From UBA961 sp041191145 (GTDB lineage: Bacteria > Bacteroidota > Ignavibacteria > Kapaibacteriales > UBA961): a stretch of 64,000 bases of DNA. Location: NCBI GenBank assembly GCA_041191145.1, contig JBEEPK010000002.1, positions 10,433 through 74,432 of the forward strand, in the 5' to 3' direction. The notes under the pieces are model-generated. The model was not told the DNA's origin. It saw only the letters and a list, made by a program, of their open reading frames with translations, and did no database searches. Below, piece by piece: positions 1-8,818 of the stretch (the first letter of the stretch is position 1; each line of letters opens with the position of its first letter). The translations under genes and the position numbers were made by a program.

Positions 1-1331
1 GATGCAGTACATAAAGCCAATTCTCTTGGATCAATTTTGTCGACCATATCTGCTTGGGTATGATGATAGTTAAAATATTTTGAATCATCAACGATGAGTC
101 CCATGCCGGGAACTCCTTGCTCCATGATTGGTCCAATATCTGCACCACCGCCACCTTCTTCGCATGAAGATGCATCTATTTTTCCGAGAAGTGAGCATAA
201 TTCTCTGGCCATTTCTAGACCTTTAGCGCTTCCTCCAAAATCATAACCTCTGGGTTTGAATGTTCCGGCATCACTTTCAACTGCAAGTACATGATTGGGA
301 ATTTCTTTTGCATGAAGTTTCGCATAGGTCTTTCCACCCATCAAGCCATTTTCTTCATTTGTCCAAAGACATACACGCATAGTGCGTTTTGGACGCAATC
401 CCAATTGCTTTATCACTCGAAGGGCCTCCCAAGCTACGATACATCCGCCGCCATCATCCATTGCACCTTGTCCAACATCCCAGGAATCAATATGTCCGCC
501 AAACACAACAATCTCTTCTGGTTTTTCTGAACCACGAATCTCTGCAATGACATTGCGTGAATTGGCATCCGGCAAGAATTTTCCTTCAAGTTTCAAAGTT
601 ATGGTTGGTTTTAAACCTAGGCCGCATTGTCTTGACAACATTTCAGCATCTTCAAGGGAAATTGCTGCATGCGGTATCTTTTTGACATCATCAGCATATT
701 TCATTCCACCTGTATGTGGTGTATACATGGAGGCAGGTCCGACAGAGCGTACCAAACTCGCGATTGCTCCATGTTTTGCAGCTTCAGATGCTCCATTAAC
801 GCGATAGCGAACTGTTTCGCCATATTTCGTGAAGGGCACATTGAATAAAACAATCTTACCTTTTACCTGTTTGGCGCGTTTTGTTAATTCATCAAAACTC
901 TTAACTGTGATCACTTCCCCGGTAACTCCTGAAGCTTCGGTTGCAATGGTTCCACCCAAACCAAGTACTGACATGTTTTTTTGATATGGAGAATTGAGTG
1001 TAAGTGATTCATTACCTCGAACCCAATGGGGTACTTTCACAGGTTCAGTATAGACAGTATCAAATCCATCTTTTTTCATGGTTGCAACAATCCAGTCAAT
1101 TGCTTGTTCAAGATTCTTGCTTCCGCTCAGTCGTGGACCATATGTGTCACACATGATGGAAAGTCTCTGATGGGCATTGCTATCTTGTAATGCACGAACA
1201 ATAATCTTTGAAGTGATGTCTGAATATTGATCCCTTAAGGTAGATTCTTCAGTTGTTTTGGTAAAAAAACCAAATGATGTTCCAATAATTGCAAGTAATG
1301 CAATGATTGATATCTGTACTGTTTTTTTCAT
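1..1331 (-). CDS. M28 family metallopeptidase, carboxypeptidase Q-like (3' end outside window)
   Basis: A secreted or periplasmic zinc exopeptidase of the M28 family, closest in motif layout to plasma glutamate carboxypeptidase (carboxypeptidase Q). I read it by translating the reverse strand from the ATG at 1331-1329. It starts with a signal peptide (MKKTVQ, then a hydrophobic stretch). A PA-like insert lies in the middle. The zinc motifs GGHIDSWDVGQGAMDDGGG, TNEENGLMGG, ESDAGTF, GGGGADI and YNYHHT-type (here NYHHTQADMVD) are all present in order, so the catalytic core is complete. The frame is still open at base 1, so only the last residues are missing. It begins 12 bases after the glycosyltransferase upstream and is probably the last gene seen of the murD-M24-GT9 operon. 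The natural substrate cannot be told from sequence. Confidence 0.9.
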   Translation of the reverse strand, partial: MKKTVQISIIALLAIIGTSFGFFTKTTEESTLRDQYSDITSKIIVRALQDSNAHQRLSIMCDTYGPRLSGSKNLEQAIDWIVATMKKDGFDTVYTEPVKVPHWVRGNESLTLNSPYQKNMSVLGLGGTIATEASGVTGEVITVKSFDELTKRAKQVKGKIVLFNVPFTKYGETVRYRVNGASEAAKHGAIASLVRSVGPASMYTPHTGGMKYADDVKKIPHAAISLEDAEMLSRQCGLGLKPTITLKLEGKFLPDANSRNVIAEIRGSEKPEEIVVFGGHIDSWDVGQGAMDDGGGCIVAWEALRVIKQLGLRPKRTMRVCLWTNEENGLMGGKTYAKLHAKEIPNHVLAVESDAGTFKPRGYDFGGSAKGLEMARELCSLLGKIDASSCEEGGGGADIGPIMEQGVPGMGLIVDDSKYFNYHHTQADMVDKIDPRELALCTA

Positions 1332-1343
1332 TTCGCACCTATT

Positions 1344-2531
1344 TTATGAGATGATTTGTTTCAAACTATGAAAAATATCCATGGGAGAAATATCGCGAAT
1401 GCAAGTGAATGCCTTATCTGTGCCTTCAAATTGACATGATGCGGGTTTTGGAGAAAAATAGAAGCATGGACTGCATGATACATCTCTTCTCGCAACAACT
1501 GCTTTGGGATTATTCCAAGGTGCTGTATGCACATGACTTGTATAACCAAAAATTGCGATCATTGGTAACTGTAATGCCGCCGCACAATGCATGAGACCTG
1601 AATCATTGGAAATGAATGCTTTGCAATGATTCATAATTGCCAAACTTTTGGTGAGAGTCGGAGCTTGAACAATCTCTATTCTTGCTGTTGGATGACTATT
1701 CCGAATCATTCGGTAAATATTTTCATTCAAAGCTTGTTCTTCAGGTCCACCAAAGAGTAGAATATTCATTCCTAAAACTGAGCTTGCCTTGGCACATAAT
1801 TGGGCATAATGTTCGGGGTTCCATCGCTTATTGATTTGATTCTTAACGATTGCTGATCCGGCATGAATTCCAAGCAGGGAAGAGTCTTTATTAAAATCAT
1901 GTTTTGCAAGCCATTCCACAGCATAGTCTTGATCTTCTTTTGTTATGTGAAGTGACATCGGAGGGAGTATTTCAGGAATGCTAGCACCAAGTGTTGATGC
2001 AATGCGAATATTCTCTTCACAATTATGTAATTCATTCTTTTCATCAAGAAGAATATTGTTTAATGTATTGAGTTGAGAAATTGAATTATGAAGATATCGA
2101 TGACCAATTCTATGCTTTGAACCAATCAGGCGAGCTACGATTGCATAGTGGAATCTATTTGCCGGAAATCCGGTGATAGTATGCGAATATCTTCCGCGCA
2201 ATGAAAACAAAAATGTTAGCGTTTTGAATGGAGATTCTTTGAGAAAATTCCAAAAGAGTACTTTGGAGATATTGGGATTCGTGGAAAAGATATCTGCAAT
2301 ACCCTTGAACATTGTGAGAATTTCTATCTCATTATCTGGGAATGATTTTTTTAGGATTTTCAATGCAGGTGTGAACATCAAGGCATCACCAATGCCGGAT
2401 AAAGCAAGAATGAGTATTCGATTTCCCGGTTTGATTTGTGATCTGATATTCTCTTTCAAAAGTGATGTATCATTTATGCTCACATGCAGTGAATTGCTTG
2501 AGAGAATAGTGAAATCTGTGATTGTCTGCAT
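1344..2531 (-). CDS. Glycosyltransferase family 9 (ADP-heptose:LPS heptosyltransferase-like)
   Basis: A 395-residue GT-B fold glycosyltransferase of family GT9, the family of LPS heptosyltransferases that add heptose to the lipopolysaccharide core on the cytoplasmic face of the inner membrane. The N-terminal half opens with a Rossmann strand followed by a glycine-rich turn (ILALSGIGDALMFTPAL, about residues 40-56). The C-terminal half has the nucleotide-sugar signatures LGIHAGSA near residue 223, then LLFGGPEE and SNDSGLMHCAAALQLPMIAIFG near residue 310-330. It starts 5 bases after the M24 peptidase stop and is co-transcribed with it. The sugar donor and acceptor are inferred from the family only; no other LPS genes are nearby. 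Confidence 0.87.
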   Translation of the reverse strand: MQTITDFTILSSNSLHVSINDTSLLKENIRSQIKPGNRILILALSGIGDALMFTPALKILKKSFPDNEIEILTMFKGIADIFSTNPNISKVLFWNFLKESPFKTLTFLFSLRGRYSHTITGFPANRFHYAIVARLIGSKHRIGHRYLHNSISQLNTLNNILLDEKNELHNCEENIRIASTLGASIPEILPPMSLHITKEDQDYAVEWLAKHDFNKDSSLLGIHAGSAIVKNQINKRWNPEHYAQLCAKASSVLGMNILLFGGPEEQALNENIYRMIRNSHPTARIEIVQAPTLTKSLAIMNHCKAFISNDSGLMHCAAALQLPMIAIFGYTSHVHTAPWNNPKAVVARRDVSCSPCFYFSPKPASCQFEGTDKAFTCIRDISPMDIFHSLKQIIS

Positions 2532-2536
2532 TGGAT

Positions 2537-3724
2537 TTATCCCAAATACATCATGTGTTGCTGAGGTGCAAGGCCAGATACAATTGGTTTTCCATCTTGC
2601 ATGAAAACCATGTCTATTTCTGTTCTCATGCCAACTTTACCGGGAATATAAATGCCAGGTTCAATCGAACATGATGTCATTGGCAAAACGATTCTTGTGT
2701 CTTTGGTTTCATAATTATCCATATTCGCCCCCGGACCATGCGTTTCTGTCGTAATGCTATGTCCTGTTCTATGCACAAAATATTGACCAAAATCTTTGTC
2801 AACTATCACGGCTCTTACGGCATCATCTATTTCACAACCCATTACTGATGTATGTTCATTGAATCGCTGTTCAAACAGTGCAATGCCTGCATTTCTTGCT
2901 TGAATGATTGTATTGAAGATGAGGGATTCTTCTTCATTCATTGATGTTCCTGTATGACACATCCATGTGATGTCTGAATAAGTGCCATTGCCATGCACAG
3001 GGCAAGCCCACATGTCTATGAGGACTATTGTGTCATATCCGAATTGTGATGATTGTTTGGAAATTGGCGCATAATGCGGACTGGCGGCATTGATGCCTTT
3101 TGCGATGATTGGTTCGCTATAGGTCATAAGTCCGCAATCGGCAAAGCGTTTCATCACGAATTGTTGTATGGCATATTCATCTGCTTGACCCGAAATTCGA
3201 ATTGATCTACGAATCTCTTCAAATGTCTCTTGCATGATTGCGCCGAGTGTGGGAGCAGTGAATTCAAGATTCTCCTGCAATTGTTCTTCTGTCCATACTG
3301 CTGCAATCATCTGTAGAAGATCTGCCGAGCTATGAATGTCTGCATGCATGCTTCGTAATAGTTCAACTGTACCGGCATCAACTTTTGATGCAGTCGGAAT
3401 GGCATTCATGGGAGAATATTCAATTGCAATCTTTGGATATCGATCAATGAAAGATTGTAAACCTTGATGCCAACCTTCATGTCCGGCATAGATGGCATGT
3501 TTTGCGGTGAGATGTGCGAGAGTGAAGTCCTCAATTGCATGTACCAATGTTTGCATTTCTCCAATTGCAGGAATCAATACTGCCCAGCGTCTTGTGCAAT
3601 GCATATTTTGTGGCATTTCGATTATTTCATGAGCAATCGCATTGCTTCCCCGAAAATCAAGAAGCAACCAGGCATCTAATCCCAGTTTTTGCAAAGCTTC
3701 CTGTATTTTTTCAAGGGATTTCAT
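2537..3724 (-). CDS. M24 family Xaa-Pro aminopeptidase-like metallopeptidase
   Basis: A 395-residue pita-bread fold peptidase. It has the N-terminal creatinase-like domain (about 1-150) and the C-terminal M24 domain. The five metal ligands expected for a dinuclear site can be placed: D237 (in VLIDMWA), D251 (in SDITW), H322 (in RTGHSI), E355 (in SIEPGIY) and E369 (in RTEID). Such enzymes remove an N-terminal residue before proline in the cytoplasm. Its ATG overlaps the murD stop by four bases (ATGA), which indicates translational coupling. Prolidase or another M24 subfamily is possible, since the substrate pocket cannot be read from sequence. Confidence 0.88.
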   Translation of the reverse strand: MKSLEKIQEALQKLGLDAWLLLDFRGSNAIAHEIIEMPQNMHCTRRWAVLIPAIGEMQTLVHAIEDFTLAHLTAKHAIYAGHEGWHQGLQSFIDRYPKIAIEYSPMNAIPTASKVDAGTVELLRSMHADIHSSADLLQMIAAVWTEEQLQENLEFTAPTLGAIMQETFEEIRRSIRISGQADEYAIQQFVMKRFADCGLMTYSEPIIAKGINAASPHYAPISKQSSQFGYDTIVLIDMWACPVHGNGTYSDITWMCHTGTSMNEEESLIFNTIIQARNAGIALFEQRFNEHTSVMGCEIDDAVRAVIVDKDFGQYFVHRTGHSITTETHGPGANMDNYETKDTRIVLPMTSCSIEPGIYIPGKVGMRTEIDMVFMQDGKPIVSGLAPQQHMMYLG

Positions 3725-5055
3725 GAGAGCGCCTGAACTGCTGACTTGAACACGAGACCACGATGCTCAAAATTGGCAAACATGTCGAAAGACTTGCAAG
3801 CAGGGGAAAAGAGTACCACATCTCCGCTTTTGGATTCATTTGCCGCTAGAAGCGTGGCTTCTTCCAAACTCTTTGCTTTGAGGCATCGTTTTGTCGTACA
3901 ATAATGATTGAAAATCACTTCTTGTTCTTCACCAATTGCAATGATTGTTTTGACATGTTTTTGAACGAGTGGATCCAATTCAGAATAAGAATTATTATCG
4001 CCTCTTCCACCCGCAATCCATATAATTGGCTCGGCATAACTGGATAATGCATACCATGCCGCATTGATATTCGTGGCTTTGGAATCATTGATATAATTGA
4101 CATTGTTGAATGATCGGACGAATTCCAGGCGATGTTCCACACCGGCAAATTGCATGAGACCATCACGAATATTTTCATTTCGGATCTCAAATGCTCTTGC
4201 TGCCAATGCGGCGGCCATGGAATTATACCTATTGTGAACGCCGGGGAGGCGCACATCTTTGAATGGCATTAATACTTCCTCTAAATGCTGTGAAGTAGCG
4301 AATACCAAATGTTCATCTCTCATATAAGCCCCTTGCTGCACGGGATTCATACTAAAGAATTGAATATTCGCTCTTGAAATCTCGGCGCATGCTGCTGCAT
4401 CGAGATTGTCTGCATTCAAAATTACAATATCATTCTCGTCTTGATTCAAGGAAGTTTTCCACTTTGCTTTCTTATAGCTCTCAAAGGTTCCATGATAATT
4501 CAAATGATCTGGTGTGATATTGAGTATCATTCCCACTTTGGGTTTATAGTCTTTGATTCTATCCAATTGATAACTACTCGCTTCAATCACAAGAATAGTA
4601 TTGGGGTCAATCTCATGAACGCAGTCACTGAGTGGAGTACCGATATTTCCCGCGGCAATTGCATGTTTACCTGCATTATTGAAGAGAAATGCAGTCAAAG
4701 CAGTTGTGGTTGTTTTTCCATTTGTTCCAGTAATGGAAATGATTGGATTTCTTACATGCGATGCCGCATATTCCAATTCGCTGATGATGGAGATTCCTCG
4801 AGATTCTGCTTCAAGAATTATTGGAGATGTGGGTGGGACGCCGGGTGAAGTAATGATCAAATCACATTGTTCCAATGCTTTTGATGTATGACCGCCAAAT
4901 TCATGAGGAATCCCAGCATCGCTGAGGATGCCTATCGCGGATTGATATGTATCATTCAATCCAGATTCCGTGACAAATGGCTTGTCGTCGTCTTTTAAGG
5001 CAAGTTTAGCGGCTGAAAGACCACTTTTTCCTGCACCTATGATTGTTATATTCAT
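3721..5055 (-). CDS. murD: UDP-N-acetylmuramoylalanine--D-glutamate ligase MurD
   Basis: Cytoplasmic peptidoglycan precursor ligase that adds D-glutamate to UDP-MurNAc-L-Ala using ATP. The 444-residue length is normal. Domain 1 begins with a Rossmann-like IIGAGKSGLSAAKLA; domain 2 has the Mur ligase P-loop GTNGKTTTT at about residues 110-118, followed by IEASSYQLD and the NITPDHLNYHGTF motif; domain 3 starts near GVEHRLEFV and carries NDSKATN. It heads a minus-strand operon with the M24 peptidase, GT9 transferase and M28 peptidase. It is not embedded in a dcw cluster: no other mur or fts genes are within the window. Confidence 0.96.
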   Translation of the reverse strand: MNITIIGAGKSGLSAAKLALKDDDKPFVTESGLNDTYQSAIGILSDAGIPHEFGGHTSKALEQCDLIITSPGVPPTSPIILEAESRGISIISELEYAASHVRNPIISITGTNGKTTTTALTAFLFNNAGKHAIAAGNIGTPLSDCVHEIDPNTILVIEASSYQLDRIKDYKPKVGMILNITPDHLNYHGTFESYKKAKWKTSLNQDENDIVILNADNLDAAACAEISRANIQFFSMNPVQQGAYMRDEHLVFATSQHLEEVLMPFKDVRLPGVHNRYNSMAAALAARAFEIRNENIRDGLMQFAGVEHRLEFVRSFNNVNYINDSKATNINAAWYALSSYAEPIIWIAGGRGDNNSYSELDPLVQKHVKTIIAIGEEQEVIFNHYCTTKRCLKAKSLEEATLLAANESKSGDVVLFSPACKSFDMFANFEHRGLVFKSAVQALS

Positions 5056-5071
5056 GGTATTATTAAAAACA

Positions 5072-5226
5072 GTGTCACATCGCTCATGAAGAGTCGATTC
5101 GTTCAGATCTCATGCGTCATGCCAACCAAGCATGACACTGCAATGTGAAGTTTGCAAGTAGAGAGTAATGATCAGTGATTGCATACATAAGTCGGCGTCC
5201 GAACATCCTCACTGCAATGTGACACA
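5072..5226. repeat. Repeats in the murD leader region
   Basis: The 181-base gap between the M20 peptidase and murD carries several short repeats. CACTGCAATGTGA occurs twice as a direct repeat at 5136-5148 and 5210-5222. GTGTCACAT at 5072-5080 is the reverse complement of ATGTGACAC at 5218-5226. GTCATGC and GCATGAC form a 7-bp inverted repeat at 5116-5136. The gap is upstream of murD and downstream of the M20 gene. It could be an RNA leader structure, a regulator site or decayed repeat DNA; I cannot decide. Confidence 0.45.
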
Positions 5227-5236
5227 TATTCAGTGA

Positions 5237-6601
5237 TTATAAAGCCATTTCCTGATAGAAATACAATGATGCTTCCATTCCGAGACGAACATTTTCAAGT
5301 GAGAAATGTTCATCGGGTGAATGTGCATTTTCGTCTTGCAAACCAAAACCCATGAGAACAGTAGGTGCATTCAATTGTTGATCAAAAATAATGCAGACCG
5401 GAATCGATCCACCTTCTCGGGTGAAATAGGGTTCTACGCCATATGCTTTTTGAAGTGCTCTTGATGCAGCATTCATGCCTTTTCCTGTACGCTCAACCAA
5501 TACAGGATTTGCTCCATGTAAATTCACTACTTCCACTTTGACTGTTTTGGGAGCTATATTCATCACATGTTCAGTGAATTTCTTGGCGATATCTTCGGTG
5601 TCTTGATTTGCCACAAGTCGCATCGAAACCTTTGCAGATGCTTTGGCCGGCAATACTGTTTTTGCGCCAATACCTGTGAATCCTGAATTGAGTCCATTTA
5701 CATCGAGCGTTGGTCTTCCAGAAATATGTTCCAATGTTGTATACCCTGCCTCTCCAAACAATGCCGGTACATCAAGTCCATTCCTGAAAGCTTCGGAATC
5801 AAATGGTAATGCGGCATAGCCGGCTCGCTCTTCAACTGATAAATCAATCACATCATCATAAAAGCCTGGAATTGTGATACGACCATGCTCATCTTTAAGT
5901 TTTGAAATGATTTCACAGAGTGCATTTGCGGGATTTGTGATACTACCACCATAACTTCCTGAATGTAAATCTCTGTTTGGACCCTGTACATGGATTTCCA
6001 TATAACAAAGTCCTCGCAATCCATAACATAGAGAAGGAAGTCCGGGGCCATACAATGGAGTGTCAGATACTACAACTGCATCACAAGCCAAGCGCGCTTT
6101 ATTATGTTCAATATATTCCGGTAGATTAATGCTCCCAATTTCTTCTTCACCTTCGAGGAGGATTTTGACATTAATGGGTAAAGTTCCATCAATAGCCAAC
6201 AATGCTTCCAGAGCCTTCAAATGAAGGAACACTTGTCCTTTATCATCGGTTGCGCCTCTGGCGAATACCTTTCCATCTCTAAAGACAGGAGTAAATGGTG
6301 GATTGGTCCAAAGATCGAGGGGATCCACGGGTTGAACATCATAATGTCCATAAAACAAAACAGTCGGCTTTTCAGGTCCTGCCTCACAATGCTCAGCATA
6401 AACTATCGGATGGCCCGGAGTTTCATGTAATTCTGCATTCTTGATACCGATGGATTGCAGATGCTGTATGAGCCATTCTCCGCATGCACGGACATCACCT
6501 GCATGTTCCGGAGCTGTGCTAATGCTGGGAAATGTCAAAAATTCAGTCAATTCTCCAATGAAACGATCATGATGAAGTTCGAGATATTCTTTGTGTGTCA
6601 T
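5237..6601 (-). CDS. M20 family dipeptidase (metallopeptidase)
   Basis: A 454-residue M20 peptidase, a cytoplasmic dinuclear-zinc hydrolase of dipeptides or acylated amino acids. Visible motifs are FYGHYDVQP (H and D), RGATDDKGQ, LLEGEEEIGS (catalytic and metal glutamates), the lid domain beginning near RDLHSGSYGG, and the C-terminal histidine in NAHSPDEHF. I chose the ATG at 6601-6599 because AAGGA lies at the right distance upstream and because a TAATTTTG -7 box sits at 6633-6626, which would put the transcript start inside a longer reading frame that begins at 6628. It is transcribed alone, divergently from the TetR-efflux operon. Confidence 0.91.
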   Translation of the reverse strand: MTHKEYLELHHDRFIGELTEFLTFPSISTAPEHAGDVRACGEWLIQHLQSIGIKNAELHETPGHPIVYAEHCEAGPEKPTVLFYGHYDVQPVDPLDLWTNPPFTPVFRDGKVFARGATDDKGQVFLHLKALEALLAIDGTLPINVKILLEGEEEIGSINLPEYIEHNKARLACDAVVVSDTPLYGPGLPSLCYGLRGLCYMEIHVQGPNRDLHSGSYGGSITNPANALCEIISKLKDEHGRITIPGFYDDVIDLSVEERAGYAALPFDSEAFRNGLDVPALFGEAGYTTLEHISGRPTLDVNGLNSGFTGIGAKTVLPAKASAKVSMRLVANQDTEDIAKKFTEHVMNIAPKTVKVEVVNLHGANPVLVERTGKGMNAASRALQKAYGVEPYFTREGGSIPVCIIFDQQLNAPTVLMGFGLQDENAHSPDEHFSLENVRLGMEASLYFYQEMAL

Positions 6602-6625
6602 TCTTGATTTCCTTAATGGTACAGG

Positions 6626-6633
6626 CAAAATTA
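6626..6633 (-). promoter_or_regulatory. Candidate -7 element of the M20 peptidase promoter
   Basis: TAATTTTG on the minus strand matches the Bacteroidota -7 consensus TAnnTTTG. Expected transcript start is near 6619, giving a leader of about 18 bases to the ATG at 6601. No clear TTTG is seen at the -33 position. Confidence 0.45.
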
Positions 6634-6709
6634 CGAATTCGAAGTCTCATCAGGAATATGAAAACAGGAAACTTAAAGTTCATTATGCGTGTTTAAAGTT
6701 TCTTGAAAA

Positions 6710-6741
6710 TTTGGTGAATATGGCCAAATAGGATAGTTTTG
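6710..6741 (+). promoter_or_regulatory. Bacteroidota-type promoter of the tetR-efflux operon
   Basis: TTTG at 6710-6713 and TAGTTTTG at 6734-6741 are separated by exactly 20 bases, which matches the TTTG / TAnnTTTG promoter of Bacteroidota primary sigma factor. Transcription should start near 6748, inside the operator described next. Confidence 0.7.
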
Positions 6742-6744
6742 ATG

Positions 6745-6770
6745 GAAACTATTAGGACATTAATAGTTTC
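6745..6770. promoter_or_regulatory. Palindromic operator, probably bound by the adjacent TetR protein
   Basis: GAAACTATTA (6745-6754), a 6-base spacer, then TAATAGTTTC (6761-6770): a perfect inverted repeat with 10-bp arms. A third half-site, ATAGTTT, lies at 6733-6739 and overlaps the -7 box. The palindrome covers the expected transcript start, so binding would block the operon. Autoregulation by the TetR protein encoded just downstream is inferred from position and symmetry. Confidence 0.7.
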
Positions 6771-6797
6771 TAAAGTGTAATTTGTGTGAGTGTTTTT

Positions 6798-7451
6798 ATG
6801 ATCGAAGAGCAATTGGACAAAACTAAGGATGATCTCATAAGAGAGAGATTACTATTGACCGCGATGCAAGAATTCATGCAATATGGCTTCAGTCGCATAT
6901 CTATGGACGATTTGGCGATACGCATGGGTATGAGTAAAAAAACGCTCTACAAGTACTATCCATCAAAAGAAGAACTTGTTAAAGCTGTACTAGAACTCAG
7001 AAAGCAAAGAGCCAGTGAGTTAATGGCTTTCATTGAAACAAAAGTACCGAAACATGCCTTTGGAGAAAAAATCGTACAGGTTAGCCAAAAAGTAGCAGAA
7101 AGTATCTCAGAGATTCAGCCCCATGTGATGTACGATTTGAAAAAATCATTTCCCCTGATCTTCGAAGACTTCGATGCATTTAAGAAAGCCAGTATCGTGA
7201 AGGGATTTACCGCTGCACTGAATGAGGGGAGAGCAAGTGGTGTATTTCGTGATGATATTCCGATTGAACTCGCAGTGCATATGCATTTGACATTGATTTC
7301 AACCATGATGAATCCAGAGTATTTATCATCTCTGCCATATACACCGCTTCAAGTATTCAATATGATTTTACGCTGTACTATGGAAGGCCTTTGCACAAAT
7401 AAGGGGCGTTCCATTGTAGAAGCTTCATTATTCACCAAGACAGTTTTATAA
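6798..7451 (+). CDS. TetR/AcrR family transcriptional regulator
   Basis: A 217-residue TetR-type repressor. The N-terminal helix-turn-helix is clear: LLLTAMQEFMQYGFSRI, then MDDLAIRMGMSKKTLYKYY with PSKEELVKAV, the usual TetR core of about 50 residues. The remainder is a helical ligand-binding and dimer domain without recognised motif. It is followed 1 base later by the tolC-like gene, then the MFP and RND genes, so it most likely senses an efflux substrate and controls this pump. A GTG at 6786 would add four residues; I prefer the ATG at 6798. Confidence 0.9.
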   Translation: MIEEQLDKTKDDLIRERLLLTAMQEFMQYGFSRISMDDLAIRMGMSKKTLYKYYPSKEELVKAVLELRKQRASELMAFIETKVPKHAFGEKIVQVSQKVAESISEIQPHVMYDLKKSFPLIFEDFDAFKKASIVKGFTAALNEGRASGVFRDDIPIELAVHMHLTLISTMMNPEYLSSLPYTPLQVFNMILRCTMEGLCTNKGRSIVEASLFTKTVL

Positions 7452-7452
7452 T

Positions 7453-8799
7453 ATGTATTACCACATCAAGAAGAGTTGTCGAATCATCTTCATGACATTC
7501 TTATTTCTTTATTATCCATGTATGAATGCTGATGCTCAAGACACTCGTTCATTGAGTTTGCAGGATGCCTTGGACATTGGACTTGGTAAGAGCAGAATGC
7601 TATCGATAGGCAAAGAAAAGATTAAAGCCGCGGATGCGAAAGTTGATGAAGTTCAGGCATCCAGACTACCAGCATTGAAATTTCAGACAGGTTATACCAG
7701 ACTCAGTCAGGTGCCACCATTTATTGTTTCGCTTCCGATTCCGGGAACCACTCCATTTACGATTGCACCGGTGATTCTTGATAATTATGTCATGAAATTG
7801 AGTGCGGCACAACCTGTCTTCACAGGCTTTAAATTAGAGAATCTTGAAGAGTCGGCCGAGCTTGCCGCAAAAGCGGTACAATCAGACTATGACAAAGACA
7901 AAATTGAATTGATTGCAATGATCAAAACACAGTATTGGATATATGTGAAAGCCCGGCAATTCGTATTAGTTGCCAAAGAAAATGTGGAGATGCTCAAAGC
8001 ACATTTGAAAGATGTGGAGATTCTGAATAAGGCCGGAATGGCACAACTAAATGATATTCTAAAGCTTCAAGTTCAAGTGTCCGAAGCTGAATATCGATTG
8101 CTCGAAGCGAATAATCAAAAGCAATTAGCAATGATGGGATTGAATAATGCTCTGAGATTACCTCTCACAACGAATCTTGAAACAACCGATAATCCTTCAG
8201 AAGCAGGAATACAAATTCCCATTGATAAAATGCTCACGGATGCAATTGAATTCAGACCAGATGTGAAAGCAGCGGATTTTCGCGTGAAGGCAAGTGCATC
8301 ACAAGTGAAAGTTGCCGAGGCATCATGGTATCCGCAAGTGAGTGTGTTTGCTGAGTACAATTATAATAATCCAAATATGCGAATCGTGCCGGCAAGATCC
8401 CAATTCGATGATACATGGGCGGCGGGAATTCAACTTACAATGGATGTTTGGAATTGGGGATTGAATTCTTCCCAAACCCAACAAGCTGAAGCGCAATTAG
8501 CACAGGCAATCGATGCCGATTTGCTGACAAAGGAGAGTATTCAAATAGAAGTGATGCAAGCATATACGCTCATGAAACAGGCATCTGATAAAATTCCTGT
8601 GACTGAAACTTCCATCAAACAAGCCGAAGAACAAGTTCGAACAATTAATATTCGCTTCAAAAATGGCAATGCAATCATGACAGATGTATTGGATGCTGAA
8701 ACTGCTTTGTTGTTGGCAAAGATGAATAAAGTACAAGCAATCATTGATCTCGAAATTGCTAAAGTGAAATTAGAAAAATCAATTGGACATTCATTATAA
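7453..8799 (+). CDS. TolC family outer membrane efflux protein
   Basis: A 448-residue outer membrane channel of the TolC/OEP family. An N-terminal signal peptide (about residues 1-29, ending ...NADAQD) is followed by the two-fold repeated helical and beta structure typical of TolC: SLQDALDIGL near 36 and later the long alpha-helical segments rich in A, E, K and Q. The C-terminal half has the AGIQLTMDVWNWGLNSSQ segment expected of the second beta-strand region. It is the exit duct for the RND pump encoded downstream and sits between the regulator (1 base before) and the adaptor (19 bases after). Confidence 0.93.
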   Translation: MYYHIKKSCRIIFMTFLFLYYPCMNADAQDTRSLSLQDALDIGLGKSRMLSIGKEKIKAADAKVDEVQASRLPALKFQTGYTRLSQVPPFIVSLPIPGTTPFTIAPVILDNYVMKLSAAQPVFTGFKLENLEESAELAAKAVQSDYDKDKIELIAMIKTQYWIYVKARQFVLVAKENVEMLKAHLKDVEILNKAGMAQLNDILKLQVQVSEAEYRLLEANNQKQLAMMGLNNALRLPLTTNLETTDNPSEAGIQIPIDKMLTDAIEFRPDVKAADFRVKASASQVKVAEASWYPQVSVFAEYNYNNPNMRIVPARSQFDDTWAAGIQLTMDVWNWGLNSSQTQQAEAQLAQAIDADLLTKESIQIEVMQAYTLMKQASDKIPVTETSIKQAEEQVRTINIRFKNGNAIMTDVLDAETALLLAKMNKVQAIIDLEIAKVKLEKSIGHSL

Positions 8800-8818
8800 T
8801 CCGGATAGAGTAATCACC

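Noticed and set aside
382..807. Open frame of 141 codons on the plus strand
   Set aside because: It is opposite the M28 peptidase, whose motifs are clear on the minus strand.
2173..2604. Open frame of 143 codons on the plus strand
   Set aside because: It spans the antisense of the GT9 and M24 genes, with no recognisable protein features.
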